A DNA stretch of 64,000 nt from assembly GCA_014529385.2 (NCBI GenBank), contig CM043957.1:64908003-64972002 (forward strand). The letters are read 5' to 3'. Numbering within the stretch: position 1 is the stretch's first letter; each line of letters starts with the position of its first letter. Below the pieces are notes generated by a model that saw only the letters and a list, made by a program, of their open reading frames with translations, did not search any database and was not told the DNA's origin. The DNA comes from Adiantum capillus-veneris. Lineage: Eukaryota > Streptophyta > Polypodiopsida > Polypodiales > Pteridaceae. The position numbers and the translations under genes were made by a program. Of this stretch, positions 24,220 to 35,638 are shown piece by piece.

Positions 24220-25355
24220 TGTAAGGTGCAGCGGAATGAATGTCTGAACTTTGCTCAAGATGAGTGCTCCGAACTGTGCTCAAGGGTTCCTTTTACTTAG
24301 GGAAGGGAGAGCCTTCCGTTCCTTTAGTGAGAGAGTGCAATGGACACAAACAAAGTGAATGGATACTGTGAATGAAAGTGCATGAGACTGAGAGATAGAG
24401 AGAGAAGAGAATACGACACTAGAATGTTGTCAAACCCTCGTCGGAAGGCCCCACTCTCTATGGCGAAAGCGGTCTACTTATGATTGCAGAAATCTTTACA
24501 ATTCTTGGACTTGCCGACGATGTCGATGACGATGAGACGGGCTGAAATCTGCAAATCTTTATCTGCTGAATTCTCACTCTATGTCGGGGACGATGTCGAT
24601 GGCGACGATGCGACAACGACGCGCTGAAAACGCTGAAAACTGGCTGCAATTGTAAACCTTGCAAAAACTGACCGTGCGATGAGGAACTGTTGCGGGAAGG
24701 TGAGATCTGCGAGGTTCGGGACTTCTTCTGTGATGTCTAAGGGCTGAAAACTGAAAACGCTGAGGTTTCTTGATGTTCCGTCACAGTGAATCTGCAAAAC
24801 GCTGGGTGATGAAACAAATGCAAAAACGTTAGGGCTGAAAATCTGGAATCTGCAACCGGTTGTTCTGCAAATGCAAAATGCTAGGCTTCTTATTGAGTCT
24901 TCTATCGCCAGGGATTTGCAAACCAAAAACGCTAGCTGATCTGGTCCAAAAACGCTAGGGCTTGGGGTTCTGCTGAGAAGTTGCCTGTTGAGCAAGGTGC
25001 TCATGCTGCCTCTTCTGCCAATTAGTGCTAGTCTAGGTTTTCTTATATGCAAACTTACTCAATTTGACCTACCTACTTTCCAACAAAAGTCACTTAAAAA
25101 TAATAAGTGAAAAATGTCAAAAATAGAGAAAATAGGCCTATGCACTGCAAAAATGCTACTGATGGGATCTGATGGTCATGTTGTGTGAAACCAGAGGATA
25201 TGCATCTAATCTAAGTGTTTGGACATGCACGGTCTGCGAATAGACTCACAAAAGTGCCAGATCACTTCCTATTCTAGAACTGACTTGGCTGAACTGAACC
25301 ATGGTCATGCTGTAGCTTGTCCACGGACACATAGGGTTTGATGTGTCACGTGACA
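24220..25355 (-). repeat. 5' LTR
   Basis: Starts TGTCACGTGACACATC at 25355 on the minus strand and ends ...CA at 24220, just before the primer site. A GATGTCGATG-type short repeat occurs near 24515 and 24590. Confidence 0.8.
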
Positions 25356-26424
25356 ATGGACTTTATCGTTGGGTTGCCAAATGCTAGTCGAGGCAATGAC
25401 GCTATTTGGGTTGTAGTCGATAGACTCACAAAAATGGCGAAGTTTATACCAAACGAAGTCGACAATAAAGAGCCATGAGTTGGCGATTTTATTTGTCGAT
25501 CAACTTTATAAGCTATATGGTCTGCCAGAGGATATCGTCAGTGATCGAGATACTAAGTTCACTGGCCGATTTTGGCGAGATGTTTTTGCTCATCTTTAGA
25601 CGAAGTTGAGTATGTCGTCTTCTGACCATCCTTAGTCCGACAGACAAACTGAGAGGATGAATCAAACGTTAGAGGACATGTTGAGAGCCTATGTATCTGA
25701 CAGGCTGTCTGATTGGGAAAGATAACTTCCACAGTTAGAGTTTGCCTATAACAGTAACAAGAATTCTGCTACTGAATTTAGCCCGTTCATGCTGATGTAT
25801 GGATTTGAGCCTAAATCCCCGATTGCTATTGGCCTAGAAAAAGTCAAGGAACGCCAAGCTCGTGATTTCTTGTATGACATGCAAGAAATGCTCGAATTGG
25901 CTAAGGATAGTATAAGAACGGCCCGTGATTGAGTCACTACTTATGCTAATCAAAAGAGATCTCCAAGGACTCTAGATGTGGGACAATGGGTCTATCTGAA
26001 GATACCCAAGGATTCCAAGACTATGTGAACAGGAAAGTATTATAAGCTTTCAGCTAGATATTGTGATCCGTTTTTGTCACAAAGAAAATTGGCCAAGTTT
26101 CCTATAAACTGGCTCTTCCTTCGGATGTTAGTGTGCATCCAGTGTTTCATGCCAGCCGCCTTAAACTAAAATTGGGTGAAGCCGACATCGTTGTGCCTAT
26201 CGAGGAAAATGTATGGCATGCAAATTGAGTATATTCCTCGAGACCCAAACGAAATTTTAGATCATCATACCCATCATTCACGCCAAAAGGCTTATGACGA
26301 GTACTTAAATTAAATAGAAGGGTTAATATGAAAGGTTTGATACTTGGGAACCAGTTAGAGCTTTAAAAGCGCAGTATCTCCACTTCATTGATGAGGATAT
26401 CAATGGTTCTTAAGGGGGGAAGTA
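25356..26424 (+). pseudogene. Degenerate Ty3/gypsy integrase, plus strand
   Basis: The plus strand begins abruptly at [13 protein letters not shown] (25356), continues [15 protein letters not shown] and LYGLPEDIVSDRD, then RQTERMNQTLEDMLRAYVSD. LPQLEFAYNSNKNSA and FSPFMLMYGFEPKSPIAIG follow, giving the DDE-integrase core and C-terminal region in the right order. At least ten stops and several frameshifts disable it. The upstream part (zinc-binding HHCC domain, reverse transcriptase) is absent because the LTR element ending at 25355 interrupts it. It ends in a polypurine tract (AAGGGGGGAAG, about 26412) followed by TGTTATGTCC at 26425, the start of the 3' LTR. Confidence 0.85.
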
Positions 26425-27110
26425 TGTTATGTCCCGCTCATAAGAGAGGGACCTAGTCCAGATGCCGTAGGGATGGGTGTCCACTGTCCGGGCAAACGTA
26501 GTGTGAACCCGGTCAGTGTGGCCGACCATTATTATAAAAGGGAGGCCAAGGCCTCATTTGCAGTTATTGACCCCCACTGGCAGAGTGCCAATGGTTAGCC
26601 CGCGAGGCTAGGAGTGCGCGAGGTCACCTCGAGGAGGTGAGGCCGGGTGGTATGGGACGCTTGGTCTTACAGGTGCACGCCTACGTCCTCGGACGCTGGT
26701 CCCAACACGGGGGAGCTTCCGGATGGTGGCTATGGTCGGATGGTTTGTCCAACGCGTGTCTGTAGGCGGTCTGTGTAGCTGGGATATCCACTCCCTGCGT
26801 TCGTTTCAGTATCCCTTGCCCTCCCTTTGGGTTGTTGGGACGACTCTAGTGGTAGTGCAAGCCGCCATAGTGATGGAAAAATATTTAAACTGCCCCCCAC
26901 CCATCTTCCATGCACCTCCTCGGCCCGCTACAAATTGTGCACCCGTCTCGCCTCTACACCCTAGGTACCCCTCAAACCCCTGTACCTCCTAGACCCCATC
27001 TATATGTATTCTATAACAGCAAAGCTAGTGCCCTTTACACGTGTTAAAAACTGAGAGAGTGAGAGGCCGCCAAAGGCGGCTAGCCATACTAGTTTCCCTA
27101 TAGGCCAAAG
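26425..27110 (+). repeat. 3' LTR of the plus-strand gypsy relic (far end uncertain)
   Basis: Begins TGTTATGTCCCGCTC right after the polypurine tract. A TATA box (TATAAAAGGG, 26534) lies about 110 bp in, a good LTR promoter. No partner LTR is in the window, so the right limit is arbitrary. The copia element is inserted just beyond. Confidence 0.5.
26534..26543 (+). promoter_or_regulatory. LTR TATA box
   Basis: TATAAAAGGG inside the LTR. Transcription would start roughly 30 bp downstream. Confidence 0.5.
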
Positions 27111-27115
27111 CCTCT

Positions 27116-27342
27116 TGTTGGAATTAGGGTTGCAGAGAAACACACACAGCTTGGAGAAGACAAAGGAAGCTCAAGGCACACAATAGAGAGTGTGTTACTT
27201 AGTGTGCAATGGAAAGATTGATAGTCCTAGAGTGATGGGCGTATATACAATGCACGGGGGAAAAAACCTCCTAAAGAGGGAAAAAATGCCCCGACGGTCC
27301 TAGTGTGTTCACACACATCACTACCACATGTATATGGTAACA
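27116..27342 (-). repeat. Copia 3' LTR
   Basis: 227 bp, TGTTACC...CCAACA on the minus strand. Confidence 0.95.
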
Positions 27343-27417
27343 AATCCCCCCTGGAGTGATGCGGTGAACGAGAGCTGGCACATGAGTAAAGGGAAGTGCC
27401 ATGCTCTGAGGACAGGA

Positions 27418-30400
27418 TCAGTCCACAAAGGGGAGTAAGCCCAAAGCTTTGCGGAAAGCTTCAAGCTTCTCAAAAGACAATGCCTTTGTGAAAAGATCTG
27501 CAGGGTTGTCCTGTGTTGGCACATAAGCCAAGCTGATCTCTCCTGCTGAGAGCCTCTCCCTGACATAGTGGTAATGCACCTCAATGTGCTTTGTGCGAGC
27601 ATGAAAAACTAGGTTCCTCGCAACTGCCAATGCGCTCTGACTGTAAGTGTAGATAGTGTTGGCAGTGTCCTGTCCAACACCCAAATCAGCCATAAGGCGT
27701 CCGAGCCATACACACTCAACCGTAGCTGTGAAGACTGCCCTGTACTCAGCCTCACAACTCGAAGTGGCCACAGTAGGTTGCTTCTTGCTCAACCATGATA
27801 TACATGAACTGCCAAGCATGAAACAAAAACCACTTGTGGACACTCGCGTGTCAAAACAACCAGCCCAATCTGAGTCCGAAAAAGCATGTAAGTCTGGCGG
27901 CAATGATCCCCCCTTGGGATAAAGCAAGCCAAGATGTAAAGTGCCACTAAGGTAAAGGAAAATCCTCTTGACAGCCTGCCAATGCTTAGACCCTAGGCTA
28001 TGCATAAATCTGCTGACCTGTGAGACTGCAAACTAAATATCCGGCCTCGTGTTGCATACATAAATGAGGCAGCCAACAGCAGTTTGATAAAGAGTGACAT
28101 CAGCAGGATCGCCAGCATCATGTAGACTCAACTTCAAACCTGTTTCCATGGGAGTGGCAATAGGTTTGCAATCCTCAAGTCCAAACTTACATAGCAATGT
28201 CTGTATGTAACTTTTCTGACACAAGGCAATACCACCATCACACTGCTTAAACTGTATACCCAAGTAATGATGCAACAGCCCCAAATCTTTCATCTTGAAA
28301 GTAGCATTCAAATCAGCCTTAAATTCAGCAATATGTCTCTCATTTGGTCCAGTGATCAGCAAATCATCAACATAAAGAACCACGATGAGAAATACATCAC
28401 CCTCACGCTTTACATACAATGTGCTTTCTGTTGGACTGTTACGAAAGCCTTGTTTGACCAAATGAGTGTCAGCTTTCTCATACCAAGCATGAGGAGATTG
28501 CTTCAACCCATACAAAGCCTTGTTACATTTGCACACTTTGTCCTCTTGTCCTTTTATGACAAAATCGCGAGGCTGCGTTACATAAACTTCCTCAAATATG
28601 TCACCATTCAAGAAAGCAGTAACAATGTCTGATTGATGTACATCCCAACCAAAATGAGCTGCCAATGCACATAGAAAACGCACAGTAGTCATACGACAAG
28701 TGGGAGCAAAAGTCTCTTCATAATCTATGCCTTTTTGCTGTGCATAACCCTTTGCAACAAGTCGAGCCTTATGGCGATCGATCTCACCATCCGGTTTGCG
28801 TTTCAAATTGTAAACCTACTTTGTACCAATGGCCTTTTTGCCAGGAGGCAAATCACATAAAGTCCATGTGTCATTTTCTATAAGTGAATCATATTCTGAT
28901 TTCATGGCAGCCATCCAATTTTTTGAATTCTGTGCTTCATCAAAAGACAGAGGCTCCTCAACATCATGTAAACTAGACACAACCAAAGCATAACAATCTG
29001 ATTCATAAGATGCATGGCGAGAGCCTGAACGAGTACGACTAGACAAAGGTGCATCCAATTTACTGTCACACAAAGTGTGCACTAGCCATTTTGGCATACC
29101 TCTAGCCTGCTCATTTTCAGCCCTTTCCTCATCAAGTACATCATGTACATCTGCATCAGTAATAGGCTGATCTAAAACATTTTCACAAACCCCCATAGGC
29201 TGTACATTTTCCTCATTGGAACTTACATTCGTATTTCCACCACTAAAAAGAGGCAACAAAGTGTTATAAATGTCCTGTGAGCTTACATTATTGTCTCTAG
29301 TACATGACAGCAAGGGCTGAACAGAATCTTCCACAAACACTACATCCCAAGAAACCAGAATACGTTTTGTTTGCGGATGATACAACCTGTAACCTTTGCT
29401 TTCAGCACTATAACCAACAAAAATACATTTGACAGCCTTATCATCCAATTTTCTGCACTGCACTTGTGGCACCAAAGCATATGCCAAACAGCCAAAAACA
29501 CGCATGTGCTCAATAGAAGGCTTTCTATCATGCCATGCTTCATATGGAGTAATAGACTGCAAAGCTTTTGTAGGACACCTGTTAAGTACATAAGTGGCAC
29601 ACATGATGGCCTCAAGCCAAAAAGAATGCGGTAAAGCTTGACTTGTGACCATACATCGTGCCATTTCCATCAGTGACCTGTTTTTCCTCTCAGCAACACC
29701 ATTTTGCTGAGGCGTATAAGGCACTGTACATTGGTGTTTTATCCCACGACTAGCCAGAAATTCATTAAATTCATGAGACATATACTCCCCCCCTCGATCG
29801 GAACGGAGGGTGCCCATAGTACATTTCGAGACATTTTCAGCCATAGCCAGAAATTGTTTGAAGCACATAAAAACTTCGGACTTTGCTTTAAGAGGAAATA
29901 CCCATGCATGCCTCGAGTAATCATCAATGAAAGTCACGAAGTACAGGTAATTTCCCAAGGACGGAGTTTGCATGGGCCCACAAACATCACTATGCACAAG
30001 CTGCAACCTGCATGTGGCCCGAACTGAACCATCCTTTGGAAATTCAGAACGCTGCATCTTACCCAAAATACAGCCTTCACAAACATGTTTGACAAGTGCT
30101 TCAAGAGGTGGCAAAGAAGCAACCATATCAGATTTCTGCAAACACAGCAAACTGGAAAAATTCAGATGACCAAAACGTGCATGCCAAAGTTTTGCATCTG
30201 AAATAGCCCTTGAATCTGCAACAACATTTGCAAAATTTTGTCCACACTTGTCATACAAAGTGAGCTTATACAGCCCACGACACAAAAGGCCAGATGCAAC
30301 AATTTCATCACCAAAATTGAGATCATGAACTGTACATCTGTCATCCACAAATTTTACTACAAGTCCAAGTATAGCAAGTGCGGATACAGACAAGAGATTC

Positions 30401-31695
30401 TTCTTGATCCCAGGTACATAAAGTGCATCAACAAGTGTGAAAGAACTGCCATTAGCAGCAGTAAGCACAATCTTTCCAACTCCCTGAACTGGATAAGAGG
30501 CATTGTTGGAACAAGTGACTGAATTCCCATGAGGGACAGACTCGAGAGAGGTAAAAAAATCACGATGTGAGGTAATGTGATTTGTAGCACCACTGTCGAA
30601 ATACCACACATGTGAATCTGCAGCAACTGACAAGCATGCATCATGGAAAACAGGATTGTAAGTGCACTCTGCGCTAAAAGCCCATTCTGCATCAACATCA
30701 GCAACACAGTCTCCTTTCACAGAAGACTCAACAATGGCTGCATTTGTAGTGGAACCAGCATTTGCAGTGGAACCACCCTCTTTCTTCTTAGCCTCTTTGG
30801 CCTTCAACTTAGGACACGACTTGATCAAGTGATCATTGGCTTTACAATAATGGCAACGCATCTTCTTTTTGCCCTTATCACCAGAATTACCAGACGAAGT
30901 ACTGCCAGCAGAAGCATTAGGAACATAATTTTTGCCACTCGCAGCAGAACCATAAGAAGTGGCTGCATTGCTGTTACCACCCTTTCTTTGAGAAGCAATA
31001 AAAGCCTGTTCAACTGCACGCTGCCTAGTCCTGTTTTTTCTGGAAAGTGACTCTTGCAATAGCAATGTGCATAATGCATCAAACTTGACAACTTCAGGAT
31101 TTCCTTGGGTCATCAGTCTCCAAGTACTAGCAAAAGTCTGGTAGGAATCTGGTAAGGCATCAAGAACAGTCTGCACAAGGGAACTGTCTGAAATGACTTC
31201 ACCTGCAGAAATAAGCTGCTCATTGATATCCTTGACACTAGCAAGGAAAGTGTCCATATCATCTTCCTCATGCATAATCTTCAACTCCAGCTCTTTACGC
31301 AGCAAAGCAATTTTAGCCTCATTGCGGCCTGCATAAAGACCTGCTAAAATATCCCAAGCCTGTTTTGCTGAACGGATGTGAGGAACAATGGTGCGCTTCA
31401 CAGACAACGCAATCAATGCATGAGCCTGCGCATCCTTAACATCCCAACGAGCTTGTTCTGCCGTAGGCAAAACAACTCTAACAGTTGCAATCCTTGCAGC
31501 AAGACCTGCAACATCCTCAACATCGCCTACATCCTCAGAACCAGGACGTACATCAATGCCCTGCACAATGTTCCAGACACCTTTTGACACAAGAACATGT
31601 TGCATCATATAAGCCCACATAGGGTAGTTGTCCCCATCCAACTTGTCCTCAGTAGCAAACATCTTGAACACATCTGTGTTGTTGTTGTCAGCCAT
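27418..31695 (-). pseudogene. Copia gag-pol polyprotein (two amber stops)
   Basis: Starts at MADNNNTDVFKMFATEDKL (31695), preferred over upstream non-ATG codons. Domains in order: gag with VWNIVQG; CCHC zinc knuckle CHYCKANDHLIKSC; aspartic protease WYFDSGATNHI; gag_pre-integrase LWHARFGHL; integrase HSDVCGPM, FIDDYSRHAWVF, LRSDRGGEY and NGVAERKNR; reverse transcriptase DVHQSDIVTAFLNGD and LYVDDLLI; RNase H FSDSDWAGC and SSCEAEYRA; end near LLPFVD (27418). Two TAG codons break it: one after KKAIGTK (28816-28818) in place of the usual Trp, and one after NTRPDI (about 28033). It is otherwise a full-length, in-frame 1400-residue polyprotein, normal for copia. Gene order protease-integrase-RT is diagnostic for copia rather than gypsy. 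Confidence 0.95.
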
Positions 31696-32007
31696 GGTAA
31701 ATGCTGCACCTGATGTGAAAACTGCCCGAAAATAGGAGAAATGGAGCGGGAACAACCTGTGCTATATAGCACGAACCGTAGAAGACTATAAGGCAATTGT
31801 TATGCAGAAAACGGCACTGACAGAAATTTTGCACAAAATGACGAAATAGCCTGTGCAGTACTGCCTGTAGTGGAATTGGAGGCCGAAATGAGCCCAAATC
31901 AAAATTCTGAGCAGACCTGCGACGCTTGCCAAAGCTCACTGAAATCGGAGAAAGTGAGCAGGCGTGTGCTGGAGCAGCTGGCGACTAAGCCCGGGAGGAC
32001 GTGACCT

Positions 32008-32019
32008 GCTCTGATACCA
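32008..32019 (-). other. Copia primer binding site (initiator-Met tRNA)
   Basis: TGGTATCAGAGC on the minus strand, two bases from the 5' LTR. Confidence 0.88.
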
Positions 32020-32021
32020 AT

Positions 32022-32248
32022 TGTTGGAATTAGGGTTGCAGAGAAACACACACAGCTTGGAGAAGACGAAGGAATCTCAAGGCACACAATAGAGAGTGTG
32101 TTACTTAGTGTGCAATGGAAAGATTGATAGCCCTAGAGTGATGGGCGTATATACAATGCACGGGGGAAAAAACCTCCTAAAGAGGGAAAAAATGCCCTGG
32201 CGGTCCTAGTGTGTTCACACACATTACTACCACATGTATATGGTAACA
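32022..32248 (-). repeat. Copia 5' LTR
   Basis: 227 bp, about six substitutions from the 3' LTR. Confidence 0.95.
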
Positions 32249-32351
32249 CCTCTATGGGACTAGAGGCCTCTTGCATGCGACAAATAGAGGAAGCCTCTAG
32301 ATGAGAACCCCCACCACAACCCCCCCCCCCCCCCCCCCCCCCCGAAGCCCC

Positions 32352-32396
<45 letters not shown>

Positions 32397-32553
32397 ATCA
32401 GCCCTCTCCCAAGCCGTCCCCTGGCCTGTTGACTGATAGAGAAGAGAGGGGGGGCGAGAGATGCGAGTGGTGATAGCCTGCAAAACGGGCAAGAGGGGGT
32501 GCAAGAAAGAGCTGCAAGAATTGGGGTAGGGGAAATGAAAAGAAAGAGAGGGA
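32249..32553. repeat. (C)n and (GA)n low-complexity segment
   Basis: A run of 24 C (32320-32343) followed by about 20 GA units (32355-32394). No gene. Confidence 0.9.
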
Positions 32554-32794
32554 GAAACAATCTCCCTTGATGCGAGGTTCGAGAGGGCCACAACCATGGC
32601 GGGTGGGGAGTGTCCCAACTTTGCGAAGTCTTTAATCAAAAAACAGTCTGATTATTTCAAAAATTAGTCTTTAATCACACTATCAATAGAAAAATTTCTT
32701 CTCTTTTTTCCTCACGTCAATAGCATTAGGTTTTTGAAGTACAAAATTTTGGAATAAACATAATCCACCTACATTTACAAGTTTCCTACTTTTT
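32554..32794 (-). mobile_element. hAT-like element copy 2, first part
   Basis: Closely matches 9380-9630 of copy 1 (shared landmark TCTCCCTTGATGCGAGGTTC) and stops at CCTACTTTTT, where copy 1 runs straight on. The continuation resumes at 35639. Confidence 0.85.
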
Positions 32795-33161
32795 GGCCTA
32801 CCCCAAAGGGGTGAGGCCTTAGTGATGGTTTCCCTTTTTGCTGATGAAAAATAGCAGGTTATTTTTGAAAATCCACAATTTTTTGATTGGTTGGTGGAGG
32901 CACAAGTTACTCATTACAAATACAAGCAATATTCACATCACCGCTTAATCATGGAGAGGATATATACTCATGAACCTACCTAGCCTACATGCAAGCTCGC
33001 CCTGCGTTTGGGAGACAAACATGTGCTGCACAGGGGGTCGAGGGAGACTGAAGTGTCGAGAAAGGAGCCAAGAGGAGAGCACGTGTCCAGAGTTAAGAGT
33101 CGAGAGCGTACGCGAGAGATCAAAGCCTTGGGGAGGTGAATCGTCCATAGATGCTGAGAGT

Positions 33162-33164
33162 TGT

Positions 33165-33220
<56 letters not shown>
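33162..33220. repeat. (GT)n-(GA)n microsatellite
   Basis: About 13 GT units followed by about 16 GA units. Confidence 0.95.
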
Positions 33221-33223
<3 letters not shown>

Positions 33224-33479
33224 CAGGTGTTCCTTTCCATCGAACATTGTTCCTAGCCATCGCCCCTCGATCGAGTGGGGGTGCACAACCTACATCAACT
33301 GAGAGGAATTAGAAGCTAAGCAGATTGGCACAACTTGCTCTACTGCCACGCCATGTGTCGACACATTGATACAGCTATAGACTATAGAAGTGGTGTGCAG
33401 TGTTGTGCATGATTTCTGGTGGCAAGGATCCCGTTTGTGTTGGCGGCCCTGCACCGTAGTCCTTCCCGCCTCTACTGCG

Positions 33480-34055
33480 CATGCAAAGTCTATCAATCTC
33501 CTGCACCACCTTCTCTTGCAACTAGCAATCTCCTGCACCACCTTCTTGCCATCAACCATATGAGCTTCATTCTCAATGCCTTCAACTTTCACCCCTCGAC
33601 TGCATAGTTTGGGCTGCTACAGCTCCTCCACTGTCGGCTTCTCTATTCTTCTTCTTCACAGATGGCCGGTTGAGGAGCAATTGCACCTGTGGTTAAATTA
33701 TAGAGAGTGAAGCGGGTGCCCTTCATCGCATACATTAAGGCCTCTACTCCTCATGCTCACCCTCGCCCGATATTGTCCTTGCAACTTCTCGATATGCTCC
33801 CCTTCGACCTCCTTGAACTGTCAATCTGCTGCACCAGCTTCTCACCATCAACCACATGTGTTTCATTTTCAATATATAATCTGTAGTTCTGGATCTTCGT
33901 TCACCCCTCAGCTCCATAGTTTGGGTTGCTTCAATTCCTCAAGCTCCTCAACTGTGGGCTTCATCCTCTTGTCCCGTGTATTCTCTATTATCTTTGGCGC
34001 TAATGGGGTTGAAGAACAATTGCCCCTATTCATTGTAAAGAGTGAAGAAATTTTC
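33480..34055 (+). repeat. Diverged tandem duplication of about 300 bp units
   Basis: The order CATCAACCA, TTTCACCCCTC or TTCACCCCTC, CATAGTTTGGG, CTCCTC and AGAGTGAAG occurs at about 33550-33712 and again at about 33846-34047. The second copy leads directly into the kinase fragment. Confidence 0.6.
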
Positions 34056-34139
34056 CGAAGATGGTTGGCGATGGTGTTTCTCTCTCTCTGTCTCTCTCCG
34101 TCTCCCCCCAATTGCATGTTTTCTGTTTGTATTCTTCTT

Positions 34140-34487
34140 TGCTGCCGAAGGATGAAAAGGGTTGTCGTAGCCTCACCAAGGGGCTTGCCAGATGTAGTTC
34201 CGAAATATGGCACACATTTGAGACGGTTCACCATAAAAGAGCTCGAAGTAGCAACATACAATTTCAGTGAATCGAGACTTATTGGCGTAGCAGGAGTCTA
34301 CAACAAATGTGATTATAAGCATGGCCCCTACAGTCCAGCAAGTGGATGCGGCAGTGAAGGTGCTTTCAATCAATCAGAACCCAAGCTTCTCGACGGAGTT
34401 GGTTGAACTGGGGTCGACACGCTACCGTAATCTTGTCCGACTCTATGGCTTCTGCATGTATGGAAATTCCATGCTTGTGTGCTAGAG
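34140..34487 (+). pseudogene. Captured receptor-like kinase fragment (kinase N-lobe)
   Basis: The plus strand encodes RFTIKELEVATYNFSESRLI (34219-34278), the classic start of a plant receptor-like kinase domain before the glycine loop. The glycine loop itself is badly damaged (LIGVAGVYN). After a frameshift, AAVKVLSINQNPSF and ELVELGSTRYRNLVRLYGFC follow (34346-34460). These contain the VAIK-type lysine, helix C and the HRNLVRLYGFC motif with R replacing H in the canonical form. The fragment stops at LVC and TAG, so the catalytic HRD and DFG motifs are absent. It cannot be an active kinase. It sits inside the 2.8-kb insertion and was probably picked up from a host gene. The parent subfamily cannot be settled here. 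Confidence 0.75.
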
Positions 34488-34999
34488 CATCTTCCAAATG
34501 GGTCTCTTCAGGGTAAGCTATACAGACCTGAAGCTGAATGTTTAAGCCCCCTTGGCATGTAGCTGTTTCCCGCGCCTTCCCTTGGTCTTCATGGGTCACA
34601 TGAACAAAGAGAGCTGTTCCCTAGGCTTCTCTCGGGCCAGGGCTAGGAAAATACATTTTCCGTAACCAAAGAATATAAGGGAAAACTTGAAATTCTCCCG
34701 ATTTTGAGGTCAAAATATGTATCTTTTGCTTGTAAGCAAGCTCAAAATCTAACCGGGCCTTTCAATTTCAGCTCCTTGGACCTCCGTTTTTTTATAACAA
34801 TCTCCACGCGGCTACCCCGCTCAAAAACTTCTGGAATCTGCAAGCACTTCGTCTATTAATGTCCTCACCTACCTCTGACCTCACATTGCTCCCCCACCCT
34901 GAAACACCTGCGATGACTACAGCTGGCCAGAGGCACAATAGGACAAGGCTGATAGGAGCCTAGAACACACACTCATGAAAAGATACTGACATGTTCATA

Positions 35000-35083
35000 T
35001 ATACACACACACACATAAAAGATGCTGACATGTTCATACACACACACACACACACATACACACAGCTTTCATGCTCCTCCTCT

Positions 35084-35153
<70 letters not shown>

Positions 35154-35266
35154 AGAGTACAGATCACAAGAAAACACACCTCCTAACCTTGGATTTAACA
35201 TCTTGTTCTCTCACTCTCTTTGACTTCACTCTGTATCCTGTATCCTCCGGAGAGAGAGGGGCGTTA

Positions 35267-35308
<42 letters not shown>
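35000..35308. repeat. CA, TA and GA microsatellites
   Basis: CA-rich runs at 35000-35090, about 30 TA units at 35091-35150, and GA at 35270-35308. Confidence 0.93.
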
Positions 35309-35312
<4 letters not shown>

Positions 35313-35638
35313 AAAAGATTAAAATGATAGCTTGCATTAGCTGGTACCTATCACTTGTCAATATAGCTGGTACCTCTCACTTGTCAATACAAGTACCTTG
35401 TCTCCAAATATTTCTTGCGCTCACGCTTGTAACCAACATAAAGTCCCTCCCCTTGCCACGATATATTTCAAAGCAATTAACCAATAACATCCCATTGGTC
35501 ATTGGAGGTACATATTTGGTTTATTGTGGATGATCATCTATTTGCAAGCCTCGTGATTTATCATTTGTTAAAGATTGCAATGATGGTATTAACCTTCCTC
35601 TGTTCTTCTCAGGGTAGGCCTTGTGATTTTATCACTTG

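Larger units (their letters stand above)
22006..25355 (-). mobile_element. Non-autonomous LTR retrotransposon with truncated 3' LTR
   Basis: The 5' LTR is 24220-25355 (1136 bp, TG...CA). Next to it on the minus strand is a primer site complementary to initiator-Met tRNA (TGGTATCAGAGC, 24207-24218). The other LTR survives only as 22006-22401, closely matching 24958-25355, and is preceded by a polypurine tract (AAAAGGAGGGGA, 22402-22413). The internal part (1.8 kb) has a gag-like frame but no protease, reverse transcriptase or integrase, so it depended on a partner element. Its gag region resembles 43500-44050, evidence of a related family there. The 5' LTR abuts a gypsy integrase reading on the opposite strand, probably its insertion target. 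Confidence 0.78.
27116..32248 (-). mobile_element. Nearly intact Ty1/copia retrotransposon, 5133 bp
   Basis: Two 227-bp LTRs (27116-27342 and 32022-32248), each TG...CA, are flanked by the 5-bp target duplication CCTCT (27111-27115 and 32249-32253). On the minus strand a Met-tRNA primer site (32008-32019) follows the 5' LTR and a G-rich polypurine tract (27343-27352) precedes the 3' LTR. One gag-pol frame fills the interior, broken by only two TAG codons. The LTRs differ at about six positions by eye, making this the youngest datable element here. Confidence 0.96.
32795..35638. mobile_element. 2844-bp insertion splitting hAT-like copy 2
   Basis: Defined by comparison with copy 1, where the flanks are contiguous at 9630/9631. 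The left end reads GGCCTACCCCAAAGGGG. Near the right end GGGTAGGCC occurs in inverted orientation, followed by a small palindrome GTGATTTTATCAC and then the hAT sequence. That gives a short imperfect inverted repeat, but no clean target duplication. Inside are microsatellites, a diverged tandem duplication and a kinase gene fragment, so it may be a gene-capturing transposon of unknown class. Confidence 0.6.

Noticed and set aside
24207-24220. tRNA-Met gene fragments at the TGGTATCAGAGC sites (also 32008 and 53038)
   Set aside because: These are 12-base primer binding sites next to LTRs. No tRNA body surrounds them.
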